A stretch of 64,000 nt of DNA from Actinomadura sp. K4S16 (GTDB lineage Bacteria; Actinomycetota; Actinomycetes; Streptosporangiales; Streptosporangiaceae), in NCBI RefSeq assembly GCF_008327685.1, contig NZ_BDDE01000012.1:248001-312000 (forward strand), written 5' to 3'. This document shows, piece by piece, positions 25,335-32,941 of this stretch. The position numbers and the translations under genes are program-made. The notes under the pieces are model-generated. The model was not told the DNA's origin and ran no database searches. It saw only the letters and a program-made list of their open reading frames with translations. Positions within the stretch are counted from its first letter, which is position 1. Every line of letters begins with the position of its first letter.

Positions 25335-26123
25335 TCAGGCGGGGGCGTCGGCCCCGGGCGCGGCCGCCGACGGCCGGACGGCCGCGAGAACGCCGGGGAC
25401 GTCGTTGACCACCATCGCGTCGAACCCGGCCTCCGCGTACGTCGGAGCGGCCTCGGCGGACGGGCACCAGGCGATCGCCTCCAGGCCCGCCTTGTGCGCG
25501 ATGTCCACGCAGTGCTCCAGCGGCCGCAGCCGCGTGTCGGGGTGCTCGATGCCGCACGACCCGGTGTGCACGGCCACGACGTCCATGCCGAGGCCCGCCG
25601 CGGCCGGGACGGCGTGCCACAGCGGGAACCGCAGCCACGTCAGCAGCCCGAGCGGGACGCCGGGGACCTCCTCCCGCAGGAACATCAGCAGCGACGGGTC
25701 GAACGAGGTGACGAGCAGCCGGCGCCGCTTCGCCTCCCGCCTCAGCACCGGCGCCAGCAGCGCGCCCGTGCGGCGGGACGGCTCGTCCAGCGCGTCCTCG
25801 AGGACGGTCTTCACGTCCACGTCCACCGCCACGTCCGCCGGCAGCGCGTCGAAGATCTCGGTGAGCCGCGGCAGGCCGCTCGCGGTCGCGGGCAGGTCGA
25901 CCAGGTGGTCGCCGTCCACGGTCGTCGGGTCGTGCCGCAGCACGAGGACGTCGTCGGCGGTCCGCGTCACGTCGATCTCGACCCAGGACAGGCCCGCGTC
26001 GACCGCGGCGAGCATCGAGGGGAGCGTGTTCTCGGCGACGGGCTCCTGCGCCCCGGGCGGGGTGATCTCGCCCGAGCCGAGGCCGCGGTGGCCGATGACG
26101 GTGGGGGTGTTCTCGAAGATCAA
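25335..26123 (-). CDS. Glycerophosphodiester phosphodiesterase
   Basis: 262 residues, GDPD TIM-barrel cleaving glycerophosphodiesters to glycerol phosphate and an alcohol. Motifs: VIGHRGLG (catalytic His), VAENTLPSMLAAVDAGLSWVEIDVTRTADDVLVLRHDPT (metal-binding Glu and Asp plus second His), VDVDVKTVLED, VTSFDPSLLMF and IAWCPSAE. No signal peptide, so it works in the cytoplasm. The start is TTG 26123 with GAGGAAG upstream; it overlaps the stop of the cytidylyltransferase gene by 4 bases, so the two are coupled. It could recycle glycerol phosphate for the adjacent pathway. Confidence 0.9.
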   Translation of the reverse strand: MIFENTPTVIGHRGLGSGEITPPGAQEPVAENTLPSMLAAVDAGLSWVEIDVTRTADDVLVLRHDPTTVDGDHLVDLPATASGLPRLTEIFDALPADVAVDVDVKTVLEDALDEPSRRTGALLAPVLRREAKRRRLLVTSFDPSLLMFLREEVPGVPLGLLTWLRFPLWHAVPAAAGLGMDVVAVHTGSCGIEHPDTRLRPLEHCVDIAHKAGLEAIAWCPSAEAAPTYAEAGFDAMVVNDVPGVLAAVRPSAAAPGADAPA

Positions 26124-26821
26124 GGTGCTTCCTCGCTGGCGAGATGTTCGGCGATGACGGCGTCGAGCGGCTGGGTGACCTTGAGGTTGCGCTCGCTGCC
26201 GGCGACGACCCGGATCGGGACGTCCGGCAGGTAGCGGTGCACGATCCCGCAGTCGTCGGTGGCGCGCAGGTCCGGGTCGGCGAGGGCGAGCTCGTAGGCC
26301 TTGCGGATCGTGCCGAGCCGGAACCCCTGCGGCGTCTGGAACCGGCTCAGCGTCTCGCGCGGCGGCATCGACGCGACCGTCCCGTCCTCGACCACCACGA
26401 TCGTGTCGGCCGAGGGCACGCCGACCGCGACGGCCTCGCAGGCGTCCAGCGCGTCCAGCACGCGGTCGATGACCGGGCGGTCGACGAAGGGGCGGGCCGC
26501 GTCGTGGAACAGGACGCGGACGTCGTCGGGGCGGTCCTCCAGCAGGCGCAGCGCCGCCACCGTGGACGCGGTCCGGGTCGCGCCGCCCTCGATGACCGCC
26601 GCCGTCTTGCGGAACGGCGCGGCGATCACGGCGGCCTCGCGCAGGTGCCCGGCCGCCATCACGACCACGACCTCGCCGATCCCCGGATGCGCGTCGAACG
26701 CCCCGATCGCGTGCGCCAGGATCGGCCGCCCGCCGACCTCCATGAGCTGTTTGGGGCGCCCGGCGCCCATGCGCTCGCCGACCCCGCCGGCGAGCACCAC
26801 CGCAACCGTCCGCGTCGCCAT
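26120..26821 (-). CDS. IspD/TarI-like cytidylyltransferase
   Basis: 233 residues from ATG 26821 (GGAGAGAG upstream). It transfers CMP from CTP to a polyol phosphate: GGVGERMGAGRPKQ with Arg17 and Lys24, FHDAARPFV (106-114), GVPSADTIVVV, RFQTPQGFRLGTIRKAY, ATDDCGIVHRY and NLKVTQPLD are the IspD/TarI signatures. The family includes MEP cytidylyltransferase (isoprenoids) and ribitol-5-phosphate cytidylyltransferase (teichoic acid). No ispF or carD is adjacent, whereas phosphodiesterase and CDP-alcohol genes are, so a wall-polymer role is at least as likely as IspD. Sequence alone does not decide. Confidence 0.88.
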   Translation of the reverse strand: MATRTVAVVLAGGVGERMGAGRPKQLMEVGGRPILAHAIGAFDAHPGIGEVVVVMAAGHLREAAVIAAPFRKTAAVIEGGATRTASTVAALRLLEDRPDDVRVLFHDAARPFVDRPVIDRVLDALDACEAVAVGVPSADTIVVVEDGTVASMPPRETLSRFQTPQGFRLGTIRKAYELALADPDLRATDDCGIVHRYLPDVPIRVVAGSERNLKVTQPLDAVIAEHLASEEAP

Positions 26822-26906
26822 CTCTCTCCGGGATTCCCTGACTCTGAGTATTGGAGCCACTACGCTTTGCACTTACTCTGCTTCTCCGACCGGCCCGGAG
26901 GCACCG

Positions 26907-27722
26907 ATGGATCAGGCGCCCGCGCGTGAGCGGCCGGTCACGCTCAACGTACCGGACCACCCCGCGGTCGCCCGCCCGGATCGAGAGGCCGCCCACGTCG
27001 TGGACTCTGTGGACCCCGTCGACGCCGCGGACCCCCTCGACGACGAGGGAGCGCGGCCGCGCGGTCGCGCCGAGCCCGGTGAGGGCCTCGTCGCCGGCTA
27101 CGTGACCGGTCCCTGCGCCGCGCTCGTCGTCCGGTGGGCCGACGAGCGCGGGCTCACCGCAGGCGCCGTGTCGACGTCCTCGCTCGCGCTCGCGGGCCTG
27201 GCGGCGGTGTGGTTCTCCGACGGCGCGCGCCACGGCCTCGTCGCGGGCGCGCTGCTGCTGGCCGCCTCGCTCGTCCTCGGGCAGGCCGGCGCGGTCCTCG
27301 GCCGCCGGGCGAGCCCGTTCGCCGTCCGGCCGGACGCCGTCCTCGACCGGGTCAAGGAACTCGCCGTCTACGCGGGCCTGGCGGTCGGCGCCGCCGGCGA
27401 GGCCTCCGCGGAGGACGCGTGGCGGCTCGCGGTGGGCGCGGCGGCGCTGCTGGCCGTCCGCCACACGGTCTCGGCCTCCTACTCGGCGAGCAGGCCCGCG
27501 CGCCGCTCCCGCCCGTCCCCGCGCGGTACGTCCCAGCGGGGCAGGGCCGCACGGCGCGCCGCCAAGAGCCTCCGGCTGCCGCTCGGCGAGCGGTTCGCGC
27601 TGATCTCGCTCACCGCGGCCCTCGCCGACGCGCGGCTGACGTTCGCCGCCCTGCTCGCGTGGGGGTCGGCCGCCGCAGCGGCGACCCTGGCCGGGCGGGT
27701 GGCGAGGTCGCTCTCGCCATGA
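26907..27722 (+). CDS. Degenerate CDP-alcohol phosphotransferase homologue
   Basis: 271 residues from ATG 26907 (GGAGG upstream). Residues 1-60 are a disordered acidic head. From about 63 the pattern of a CDP-alcohol phosphotransferase appears (GPCAALVVRWADERGLTAGAVSTSSL), with a late block PDAVLDRVKELAVYAGLAVGA that keeps the last two aspartates (143, 147). Where the family has DxxDGxxAR, this protein reads LGQAGAVLGRR, so both first aspartates are Gly (125, 128). Metal binding should fail; it may be a structural or regulatory partner. It overlaps the next gene by 4 bases. Confidence 0.72.
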   Translation: MDQAPARERPVTLNVPDHPAVARPDREAAHVVDSVDPVDAADPLDDEGARPRGRAEPGEGLVAGYVTGPCAALVVRWADERGLTAGAVSTSSLALAGLAAVWFSDGARHGLVAGALLLAASLVLGQAGAVLGRRASPFAVRPDAVLDRVKELAVYAGLAVGAAGEASAEDAWRLAVGAAALLAVRHTVSASYSASRPARRSRPSPRGTSQRGRAARRAAKSLRLPLGERFALISLTAALADARLTFAALLAWGSAAAAATLAGRVARSLSP

Positions 27723-28372
27723 CGGCGGTGCGGGTGTACCGCGACGACGGACCGCTGTCGCGCGCCCTCGGGCGCACGGCGGGCGGACGGCTCCCGCCGC
27801 TGCCGTTCACCGTGCTCGCGGCGGCGGCGACGGGCGTCCTGCTCGCGCTCGGGCCCCAGCCCGGGACGCGGATCGGCCCCGAACCGGCGGTGTTCGCCCC
27901 GCTCGTCGTGCTGCTGCTGGCCGGACCCGCGTCCGACCACCCGCACACCGGGCGGCTGGACTGGCTGGTTCCGCCCATTCTGCGCGGGATCGAGTATGGT
28001 TACCTCGCCGTGTTGGGGGATGCGCGGGCAGTTCCGGTGCCGCTCGTCTACGTGCTGCTCACGGTTCTCGCGCTCCACCACTACGACGCCGCCTACCGCA
28101 CCCGCCAGGGGCGCCGGCCGCCGCGGTGGGTCCGCCTCGCCGGGCTCGGCTGGGAGGGCCGGATGCTGTTCACGGCCTTCGCCGGGCTGCTCGCGCCGCT
28201 TCCGTTCGCGTATGCGGCGCTGGCCGCCTACCTTGGCGTGTTGTCCGGCGGAGAGAGCGCCGCCACGTGGGTGCGGCACGGCCGCGCCGGCGGAGTGATG
28301 GTCGACCTGACGAAGAAGTTGTCCGAGGGTGTGGGGGACGGGCCCCACGGCGAGAGGGAGAAGAGAGCATGA
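27719..28372 (+). CDS. DUF5941 family membrane protein
   Basis: 217 residues, ATG overlapping the previous stop (ATGA). Hydrophobic segments near 27-45, 55-75, 100-118 and 145-175 with LPFTVLAAAATGV, RLDWLVPPILRGIEYGYLAVLG, LHHYDAAYRTRQGRRPPRWVRLAGLGWEGRML and the tail GVLSGGESAATWVRH are characteristic of DUF5941 as I know it from actinomycete CDP-alcohol phosphotransferase clusters. No biochemical function is established. Its stop overlaps the next ATG, so five genes here are translationally linked or nearly so. Confidence 0.75.
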   Translation: MTAVRVYRDDGPLSRALGRTAGGRLPPLPFTVLAAAATGVLLALGPQPGTRIGPEPAVFAPLVVLLLAGPASDHPHTGRLDWLVPPILRGIEYGYLAVLGDARAVPVPLVYVLLTVLALHHYDAAYRTRQGRRPPRWVRLAGLGWEGRMLFTAFAGLLAPLPFAYAALAAYLGVLSGGESAATWVRHGRAGGVMVDLTKKLSEGVGDGPHGEREKRA

Positions 28373-29100
28373 TCGGCATGGTGCTGGCGGCGGGCGCCGG
28401 CCGGAGGCTGCGGCCGTACACCGACACCCTCCCCAAGGCCCTGGTCCCCGTGGACGGCGAGACCACCATCCTCGACATCGCCCTCGGCAACCTCGCCGAG
28501 GTCGGGCTGACCGACGTCGTCATCGTCGTCGGCTACTGCGCGGACGCTGTGCACGACCGCAAGGCCGCCCTCGAGGAGCGGTACGGCGTGTCGCTCACGC
28601 TCGTCCACAACGACAAGGCCGAGGAGTGGAACAACGCCTACTCCATGTGGCTTGCTCGGCAGTACTTCACCAAGGGCGTCCTGATGGTCAACGGCGACAC
28701 GGTCCATCCGGTGGGCGTCGAGAAGACACTATTGGCGAACCGCGGACCGGACATCCTCCTGGCGGTGGACGACGTGAAAACTCTCGCCGACGAGGAGATG
28801 AAGGTGATCCTCGACGGTGAGGGCCACCTGAAGACCATCACCAAGCTCATGGACCCCGCCACCGCGAACGGCGAGTACATCGGCGCCACCCTGATCGAGC
28901 CCGCCGCCGCCGGGCCGCTGGCCGACGCGCTCAAGGCCACCTGGGAGCGCGACCCCGACCTCTACTACGAGGACGGCTACCAGGAGCTCGTGAACCGCGG
29001 CGGCCGCATCGGCGTCGCGCCGATCGGCGAAGTCGACTGGGTTGAGGTCGACAACCACGACGACCTGGAGAAGGCCCGCCGGATCGCCAAGGGCTACTGA
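28369..29100 (+). CDS. LicC-like sugar/alcohol-phosphate nucleotidyltransferase
   Basis: 243 residues from ATG 28369. Nucleotidyltransferase fold: MVLAAGAGRRLRPYTDTLPKALVPVDG (NTP-binding signature with the activating Lys), LTDVVIVVGYCADAV, NDKAEEWNNAYSMWLAR, metal Asp in MVNGDTVHP, and EVDWVEVDNHDDLEKA (second metal site). WNNAYS and the short length resemble phosphocholine or inositol-phosphate cytidylyltransferases rather than hexose-1-phosphate enzymes. Next to a glycerol-1-phosphate-dehydrogenase-like gene and CDP-alcohol phosphotransferases, it probably makes the CDP-activated substrate. The exact substrate is inference. Confidence 0.87.
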   Translation: MIGMVLAAGAGRRLRPYTDTLPKALVPVDGETTILDIALGNLAEVGLTDVVIVVGYCADAVHDRKAALEERYGVSLTLVHNDKAEEWNNAYSMWLARQYFTKGVLMVNGDTVHPVGVEKTLLANRGPDILLAVDDVKTLADEEMKVILDGEGHLKTITKLMDPATANGEYIGATLIEPAAAGPLADALKATWERDPDLYYEDGYQELVNRGGRIGVAPIGEVDWVEVDNHDDLEKARRIAKGY

Positions 29101-29148
29101 CCGCACGGCACGAACTGACCGCAGGCACGGCTCGACGCGAGGAGGCCC

Positions 29149-30222
29149 ATGCCCCTGCTGACGCGGATGCTGAACGCGCCGCTCTCCATCGACGTGCGGC
29201 GCGGCGCCGTGGCGAGCCTCGGCGAGCTGCTCGCCGACAGGCGGATCGTCACCGAGGGGCGCGTCGCGATCGCCGTCGGCCCCGGCCAGGGCGACCAGAT
29301 CGCCGAGCACGTCCGGCCGTCCCTGTCGTCCTGCGAGGTGTTCCACGTCGAGGGCGGCACCGTGGAGGCGGCGGTCAGCCTGGGCTCCCGGCTGCGCGCC
29401 GGGTCCTACGAGGCGGTCGTCGGCATCGGCGGCGGCCGGACGATCGACGCCACCAAGTACGCGGCGACGCTGTCGGGCATCCCGATGGTGTCGGTCGCCA
29501 CGAACCTGTCGCACGACGGCATCTGCTCGCCGGTCGCCTCCCTCGTCCACGACAAGGGCAAGGGCTCGTTCGGCGTCGTGATGCCGCTGGCGATGATCGT
29601 CGACCTCGACTACGTGCACGCGGCGCCCGACCGGCTCGTCCGCGCCGGGATCGGCGACGTGGTGAGCAACTTCTCCGCCGTGGAGGACTGGCTCCTCGCC
29701 GCCGACGAGTGCGGCGAGCGGGTCGACCGGATGGCGCTCACCGTGGCGCGCACCGCCGCCGAGGCCCTGCTGCACCAGCCCGGCTCCATCGACTCGGACC
29801 GGTTCCTCACCGTCCTCGCCGAGGGGCTCGTGCTGTCGGGGATGGCGATGGCGTTCGCGGGCGACTCCCGCCCGGCGTCCGGCGGCGACCACGAGATCCT
29901 GCACGCCATCGACCAGCTCTTCCCGGACACCGGCAACCACGGCGAGCTGGCCGGCATCGGCGCCGCGTTCTGCTACCACCTGCGCGCCACCCGTCTCGGC
30001 GCGGGGGAGGACCGGCTCGAAGAGATCCTCGCCTGCCTCGGCCGGCACGGGCTGCCCCGCTTCCCGGCCGACGTCGGGCTGACCGCCGAGCAGTTCGCGG
30101 AGGCGGTGCAGTACGCCCCGCACACCCGGCCCGGCCGCTATACGATCTTGGAACACCTCAGCCTCGACGAGGGCGAGACCCGCAAGGCGGTGCACGAGTA
30201 TGTCCAGGCCCATGGAGGCTGA
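29149..30222 (+). CDS. sn-Glycerol-1-phosphate dehydrogenase-like enzyme
   Basis: 357 residues, iron-containing/zinc alcohol dehydrogenase superfamily, glycerol-1-phosphate dehydrogenase (EgsA/AraM) branch. NAD(P)-binding GIGGGRTIDATKYAA (92-106), phosphate region VATNLSHDGICSPVAS (116-131), and probable metal ligands Asp170 (AGIGDVVSNFSAVEDW), His248 (GGDHEILHAIDQL) and His264 (GNHGELAGIG). Family members reduce dihydroxyacetone phosphate to sn-glycerol-1-phosphate, the archaeal enantiomer. Other phospho-polyols remain possible. Start ATG 29149 after GAGGAGG. Its end overlaps the CDP-alcohol phosphotransferase start by 23 bases. Confidence 0.86.
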   Translation: MPLLTRMLNAPLSIDVRRGAVASLGELLADRRIVTEGRVAIAVGPGQGDQIAEHVRPSLSSCEVFHVEGGTVEAAVSLGSRLRAGSYEAVVGIGGGRTIDATKYAATLSGIPMVSVATNLSHDGICSPVASLVHDKGKGSFGVVMPLAMIVDLDYVHAAPDRLVRAGIGDVVSNFSAVEDWLLAADECGERVDRMALTVARTAAEALLHQPGSIDSDRFLTVLAEGLVLSGMAMAFAGDSRPASGGDHEILHAIDQLFPDTGNHGELAGIGAAFCYHLRATRLGAGEDRLEEILACLGRHGLPRFPADVGLTAEQFAEAVQYAPHTRPGRYTILEHLSLDEGETRKAVHEYVQAHGG

Positions 30223-31120
30223 GCTGTCCGGGCAGAACCCTTCCACGCAGCCCCCCGGCTCCCCCGAGCGACCCGGCGCCGCCGAGCCGCCCGGCTCCGC
30301 GGAGCCGCCCGGTGACGACCACCGGCCGCACCGCAAGGGCGCGAAGGTCGCCGACATCCGCCGGTACGGCCAGCCGCCCGGTCTGAAGGACCGGCGCAAC
30401 GAGGAGCACTGGGCCGGCCGCCTCTACATGCGCGACCTGTCCCCGTACTTCGCGTGGATCTCGCTGCGCCTCGGGTTCAGCCCCAACCAGCTGACCTACC
30501 TGATGATGCTCAGCGGCGTCCTCGCCGGCGTCGCGGTGTCGCTGCCCGCCGACCCGCTGTGGACGGCGCTCGCCGGCGCGTTCCTCATCCAGGTCTACCT
30601 GCTGCTCGACTGCGTCGACGGCGAGGTCGCCCGCTACCTGAGGCAGACGTCGGTCGCCGGGGTGTTCCTCGACCGGATCGGCCACTACCTCTCCGAGGTG
30701 TCGCTGCTCGCAGGCCTCGGCTTCATGGCGCAGGGCGGTTGGGAGAACGGCGGCTGGGTCGAGCTCGGCCTGCTCGCCGCGCTCGGCGCCGCGCTGATCA
30801 AGGCGGAGACCGACAACGTCGTCGTCGCCCGCGCCAAGTCCGGGCTGCCCGCCGACCCGACCGGCGGCGACCGTGCGCTGCGCCCCCGCTCCACCGGCAT
30901 CGCGCTGGCCCGGCAGGCGGCGTCCATGCTGCGCTTCCACCGCATCATCGGCGCGGTCGAGCTGTCGCTGCTGATCCTCGCCGCCGCCGTGATCGACAGG
31001 CTGACCGGCGCGGACGACCCGGTCGCGGTCCGCGTCCTGATGGTCGCGGTCGCCGCCGTCGCCGTCGTGCAGACCCTGCTGCACCTGGTCAGCATCCTGG
31101 CCTCCCGGAGGCTGAAGTGA
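30200..31120 (+). CDS. CDP-alcohol phosphotransferase, last Asp replaced by His
   Basis: 306 residues (ATG 30200; ATG 30212 also possible). Residues 1-70 are a hydrophilic Pro/Glu-rich head. The core has several membrane helices and the motif DCVDGEVAR (137-145), eight residues, Gly154, three, Asp158, three, then His162 instead of the fourth catalytic Asp. The family transfers a phospho-alcohol from CDP to an acceptor alcohol in the membrane. The Asp-to-His change at the supposed general base could alter acceptor or mechanism. The stop overlaps the next start (GTGA). Confidence 0.88.
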   Translation: MSRPMEAELSGQNPSTQPPGSPERPGAAEPPGSAEPPGDDHRPHRKGAKVADIRRYGQPPGLKDRRNEEHWAGRLYMRDLSPYFAWISLRLGFSPNQLTYLMMLSGVLAGVAVSLPADPLWTALAGAFLIQVYLLLDCVDGEVARYLRQTSVAGVFLDRIGHYLSEVSLLAGLGFMAQGGWENGGWVELGLLAALGAALIKAETDNVVVARAKSGLPADPTGGDRALRPRSTGIALARQAASMLRFHRIIGAVELSLLILAAAVIDRLTGADDPVAVRVLMVAVAAVAVVQTLLHLVSILASRRLK

Positions 31121-31998
31121 AACTGTCCGTCGTCGTCCTCACCATGGGCAACCGGCCCGAGGAGCTGGCCCGCGCCGTCCGCAGCGCCCTGGAGCAGGAG
31201 CACGTGGACGTCGAGGTCGTCCTCGTCGGCAACGGCGTCGACCCCGTCGGCGCGTCCGCGGGCGCGCCGCCGTTCGACGACGAGCGCGTCAAGACCCTCA
31301 GCCTGCCGAAGAACCTCGGCATCCCCGGCGGACGCAACCGGGGCGTCGAAGCGTCCTGCGGCGACGTCATCCTGTTCCTGGACGACGACGGCTGGTACCG
31401 CTCGCCCCGCCTCGGCGCCCACTTGCGCGACCGGTTCTCCGCCGAACCCGACCTCGGTGTCGTCTCGTTCCGCGTCCGCGACCCCGAGGGCGGGCGCGGC
31501 GAGCGCCGGCACGTCCCCCGGCTGCGCGCGGGCGACCCGGAGCGCTCGTCCGCCGCCACCACGTTCCTCGGCGGCGCCTGCGCGATCCGCCGCGCCGCGT
31601 TCGACGCCGGCGGCGGCCTCCCGGAGGACTTCTTCTACGCCCACGAGGAGACCGACCTCGCCTGGCAGATCCTCAACGCCGGCTACCGCATCGTCTACGA
31701 CGCCTCGGCGGTGATGTTCCACCCCGCCGTCCTGCCGACGCGGCACGCCATGTTCTACCGCTACAACGCCCGCAACCGCGTCTGGCTGGCCCGCCGCAAC
31801 CTGCCGTGGCCGCTGGCGCTCACCTACCTCGCCGTCTGGGTCGGCATGACCGTCCTCCGCGAGCGCAAGCCGAGCGCCCTCAAGCCCTGGTTCAAGGGCT
31901 TCCTGGAAGGCTGGCGCAAACCCGCGGGCCCCCGCCGCCCCATCTCCTACCGCACCGCCTGGCGCATGACCCGAACAGGCCGCCCCCCGATCATCTAG
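31117..31998 (+). CDS. Family 2 glycosyltransferase
   Basis: 293 residues from GTG 31117, overlapping the previous stop. GT-A fold with LSVVVLTMGNRPEELARAVRS, LPKNLGIPGGRNRGVEAS, metal motif FLDDDG (about 87-92), TTFLGGACAIRRAAF and the acceptor-side EDFFYAHEETDLAWQI. WbbL/rhamnosyltransferase-like arrangement. One hydrophobic segment near the C-terminus (WPLALTYLAVWVGMTVL) suggests membrane association. Last gene of the 26.9-32.0 kb block; repeat copy 2 begins at its stop and may terminate it. Confidence 0.9.
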   Translation: MKLSVVVLTMGNRPEELARAVRSALEQEHVDVEVVLVGNGVDPVGASAGAPPFDDERVKTLSLPKNLGIPGGRNRGVEASCGDVILFLDDDGWYRSPRLGAHLRDRFSAEPDLGVVSFRVRDPEGGRGERRHVPRLRAGDPERSSAATTFLGGACAIRRAAFDAGGGLPEDFFYAHEETDLAWQILNAGYRIVYDASAVMFHPAVLPTRHAMFYRYNARNRVWLARRNLPWPLALTYLAVWVGMTVLRERKPSALKPWFKGFLEGWRKPAGPRRPISYRTAWRMTRTGRPPII

Positions 31999-32110
31999 CC
32001 CAGGGGGGCGACCCCCTGGAACCCCCGTTGCGAGCCGGGCGATCCTCACGCTGTGCTTGCCCGGGGGGCGACCCCCTGGAACCCCCGTTGCGAGCCGGGC
32101 GATCCTCACG
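31999..32110. repeat. 60-bp tandem duplication inside repeat copy 2
   Basis: The segment starting GGGGCGACCCCCTGGAACCC and ending GGGCGATCCTCACG occurs at about 32006-32050 and again at 32066-32110, exactly 60 bases apart. Copy 1 holds one full unit plus a deleted remnant, showing unit gain or loss. Confidence 0.9.
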
Positions 32111-32227
32111 CCACGGTGCGGGTGTGTTGTGCCCGTGCGGGTTTGTTGCGTGGCGCTGCGGTCGCCCGGCTCGGCGGGTCGGGCGGCCTCCAGGCGCTCA
32201 GAGCGCCTTCCGGCCGCCCGACCCGCG
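31999..32227. repeat. Dispersed intergenic repeat, copy 2
   Basis: Reverse-complement relative of 1086-1275, between the convergent glycosyltransferase and TetR genes. It has AAGGCGCTCTGAGCGCCT where copy 1 has a different loop between the same AGGCGC/GCGCCT arms, so the stem-loop is kept while the loop changes. It carries two tandem units (see 31999-32110). Confidence 0.88.
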
Positions 32228-32234
32228 CCCCGGC

Positions 32235-32873
32235 TCAGGGGGTCGTTACCGCGGCGAGGATCAGGTGGGTGAGTTCGGCGGTTATGGCGTCCAGGGGGAC
32301 GTCCTGGTCGCGGGCGGACCAGTGGTGGACGAGGTTGTTCACGGCGCCGATGACGGCGATCATCGTGAGGCGGTGGTCGCGGTCGACGGCCTCGCCGCGG
32401 GCGGCGGCCTCGCGGATCATGGCGAGCATCGCGTCCTCCCACCGGCCGCGCCAGCTGAGGCGGTGCCCCTCCAGGCCGGCGCTGACGCCGATCACCTCGA
32501 CGAACGCGATGCGCGCCCAGCGCGGGTCGCTGGCGGTGACGGTGACGAACGCGCGGACGGCGCGCTCCACGCGGGTCGCCAGGTCGGCGCCCGCCGCCTG
32601 AGCGTACGCGGCGGACACGGCCTCGGCGGCGCGGTCGTTGACGGTCCGGTGCAGGGTGGTGAGCAGTTCCTCGCGCCCGGAGAACTCCTCGTAGAAGTTG
32701 CGGGTCGACACGCTCGCCGTCGCGCACAGCCGCTCGATGGACGTCGCCGCGTAGCCGCGCGTCCCGAACAGCTCGAGCCCGGCGGCCAGCAGGCGCTCGC
32801 GCCGCTCCGCGCGGCGCTCCTCGGCCGACCGGCCTGCGTAGCTGCGCCTGGGTGCGGGATTGCGGCCGCTCAT
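32235..32873 (-). CDS. TetR family transcriptional regulator
   Basis: 212 residues. Helix-turn-helix at about 25-75: ERLLAAGLELFGTRGYAATSIERLCATASVSTRNFYEEFSGREELL, with the typical FY-F-- pattern. The C-terminal ligand domain (about 85-205) has VTASDPRWARIAFVEVIGVSAGLE and NNLVHHWSARDQDVPLDAI, features of TetR repressors with fatty-acyl or hydrophobic ligands, though the ligand is unknown. The gene is monocistronic. I saw no palindrome in its own short upstream gap, so the target must be elsewhere. Confidence 0.9.
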   Translation of the reverse strand: MSGRNPAPRRSYAGRSAEERRAERRERLLAAGLELFGTRGYAATSIERLCATASVSTRNFYEEFSGREELLTTLHRTVNDRAAEAVSAAYAQAAGADLATRVERAVRAFVTVTASDPRWARIAFVEVIGVSAGLEGHRLSWRGRWEDAMLAMIREAAARGEAVDRDHRLTMIAVIGAVNNLVHHWSARDQDVPLDAITAELTHLILAAVTTP

Positions 32874-32941
32874 CGGTCTCCGTTCACCCGTGCGGATGGG
32901 GCAGCGTCAGCCTAACTCCGAGCGGAACGGGCGAGGGGGGC

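Noticed and set aside
24640..26157. 505-residue plus-strand frame
   Set aside because: Overlaps the membrane protein and the opposite-strand phosphodiesterase, both supported by motifs; its own translation is Ser/Arg-rich without a domain.
1086..32227. Insertion sequence explanation for the dispersed repeat
   Set aside because: No transposase, no target duplication seen, and both copies fit exactly between convergent genes.
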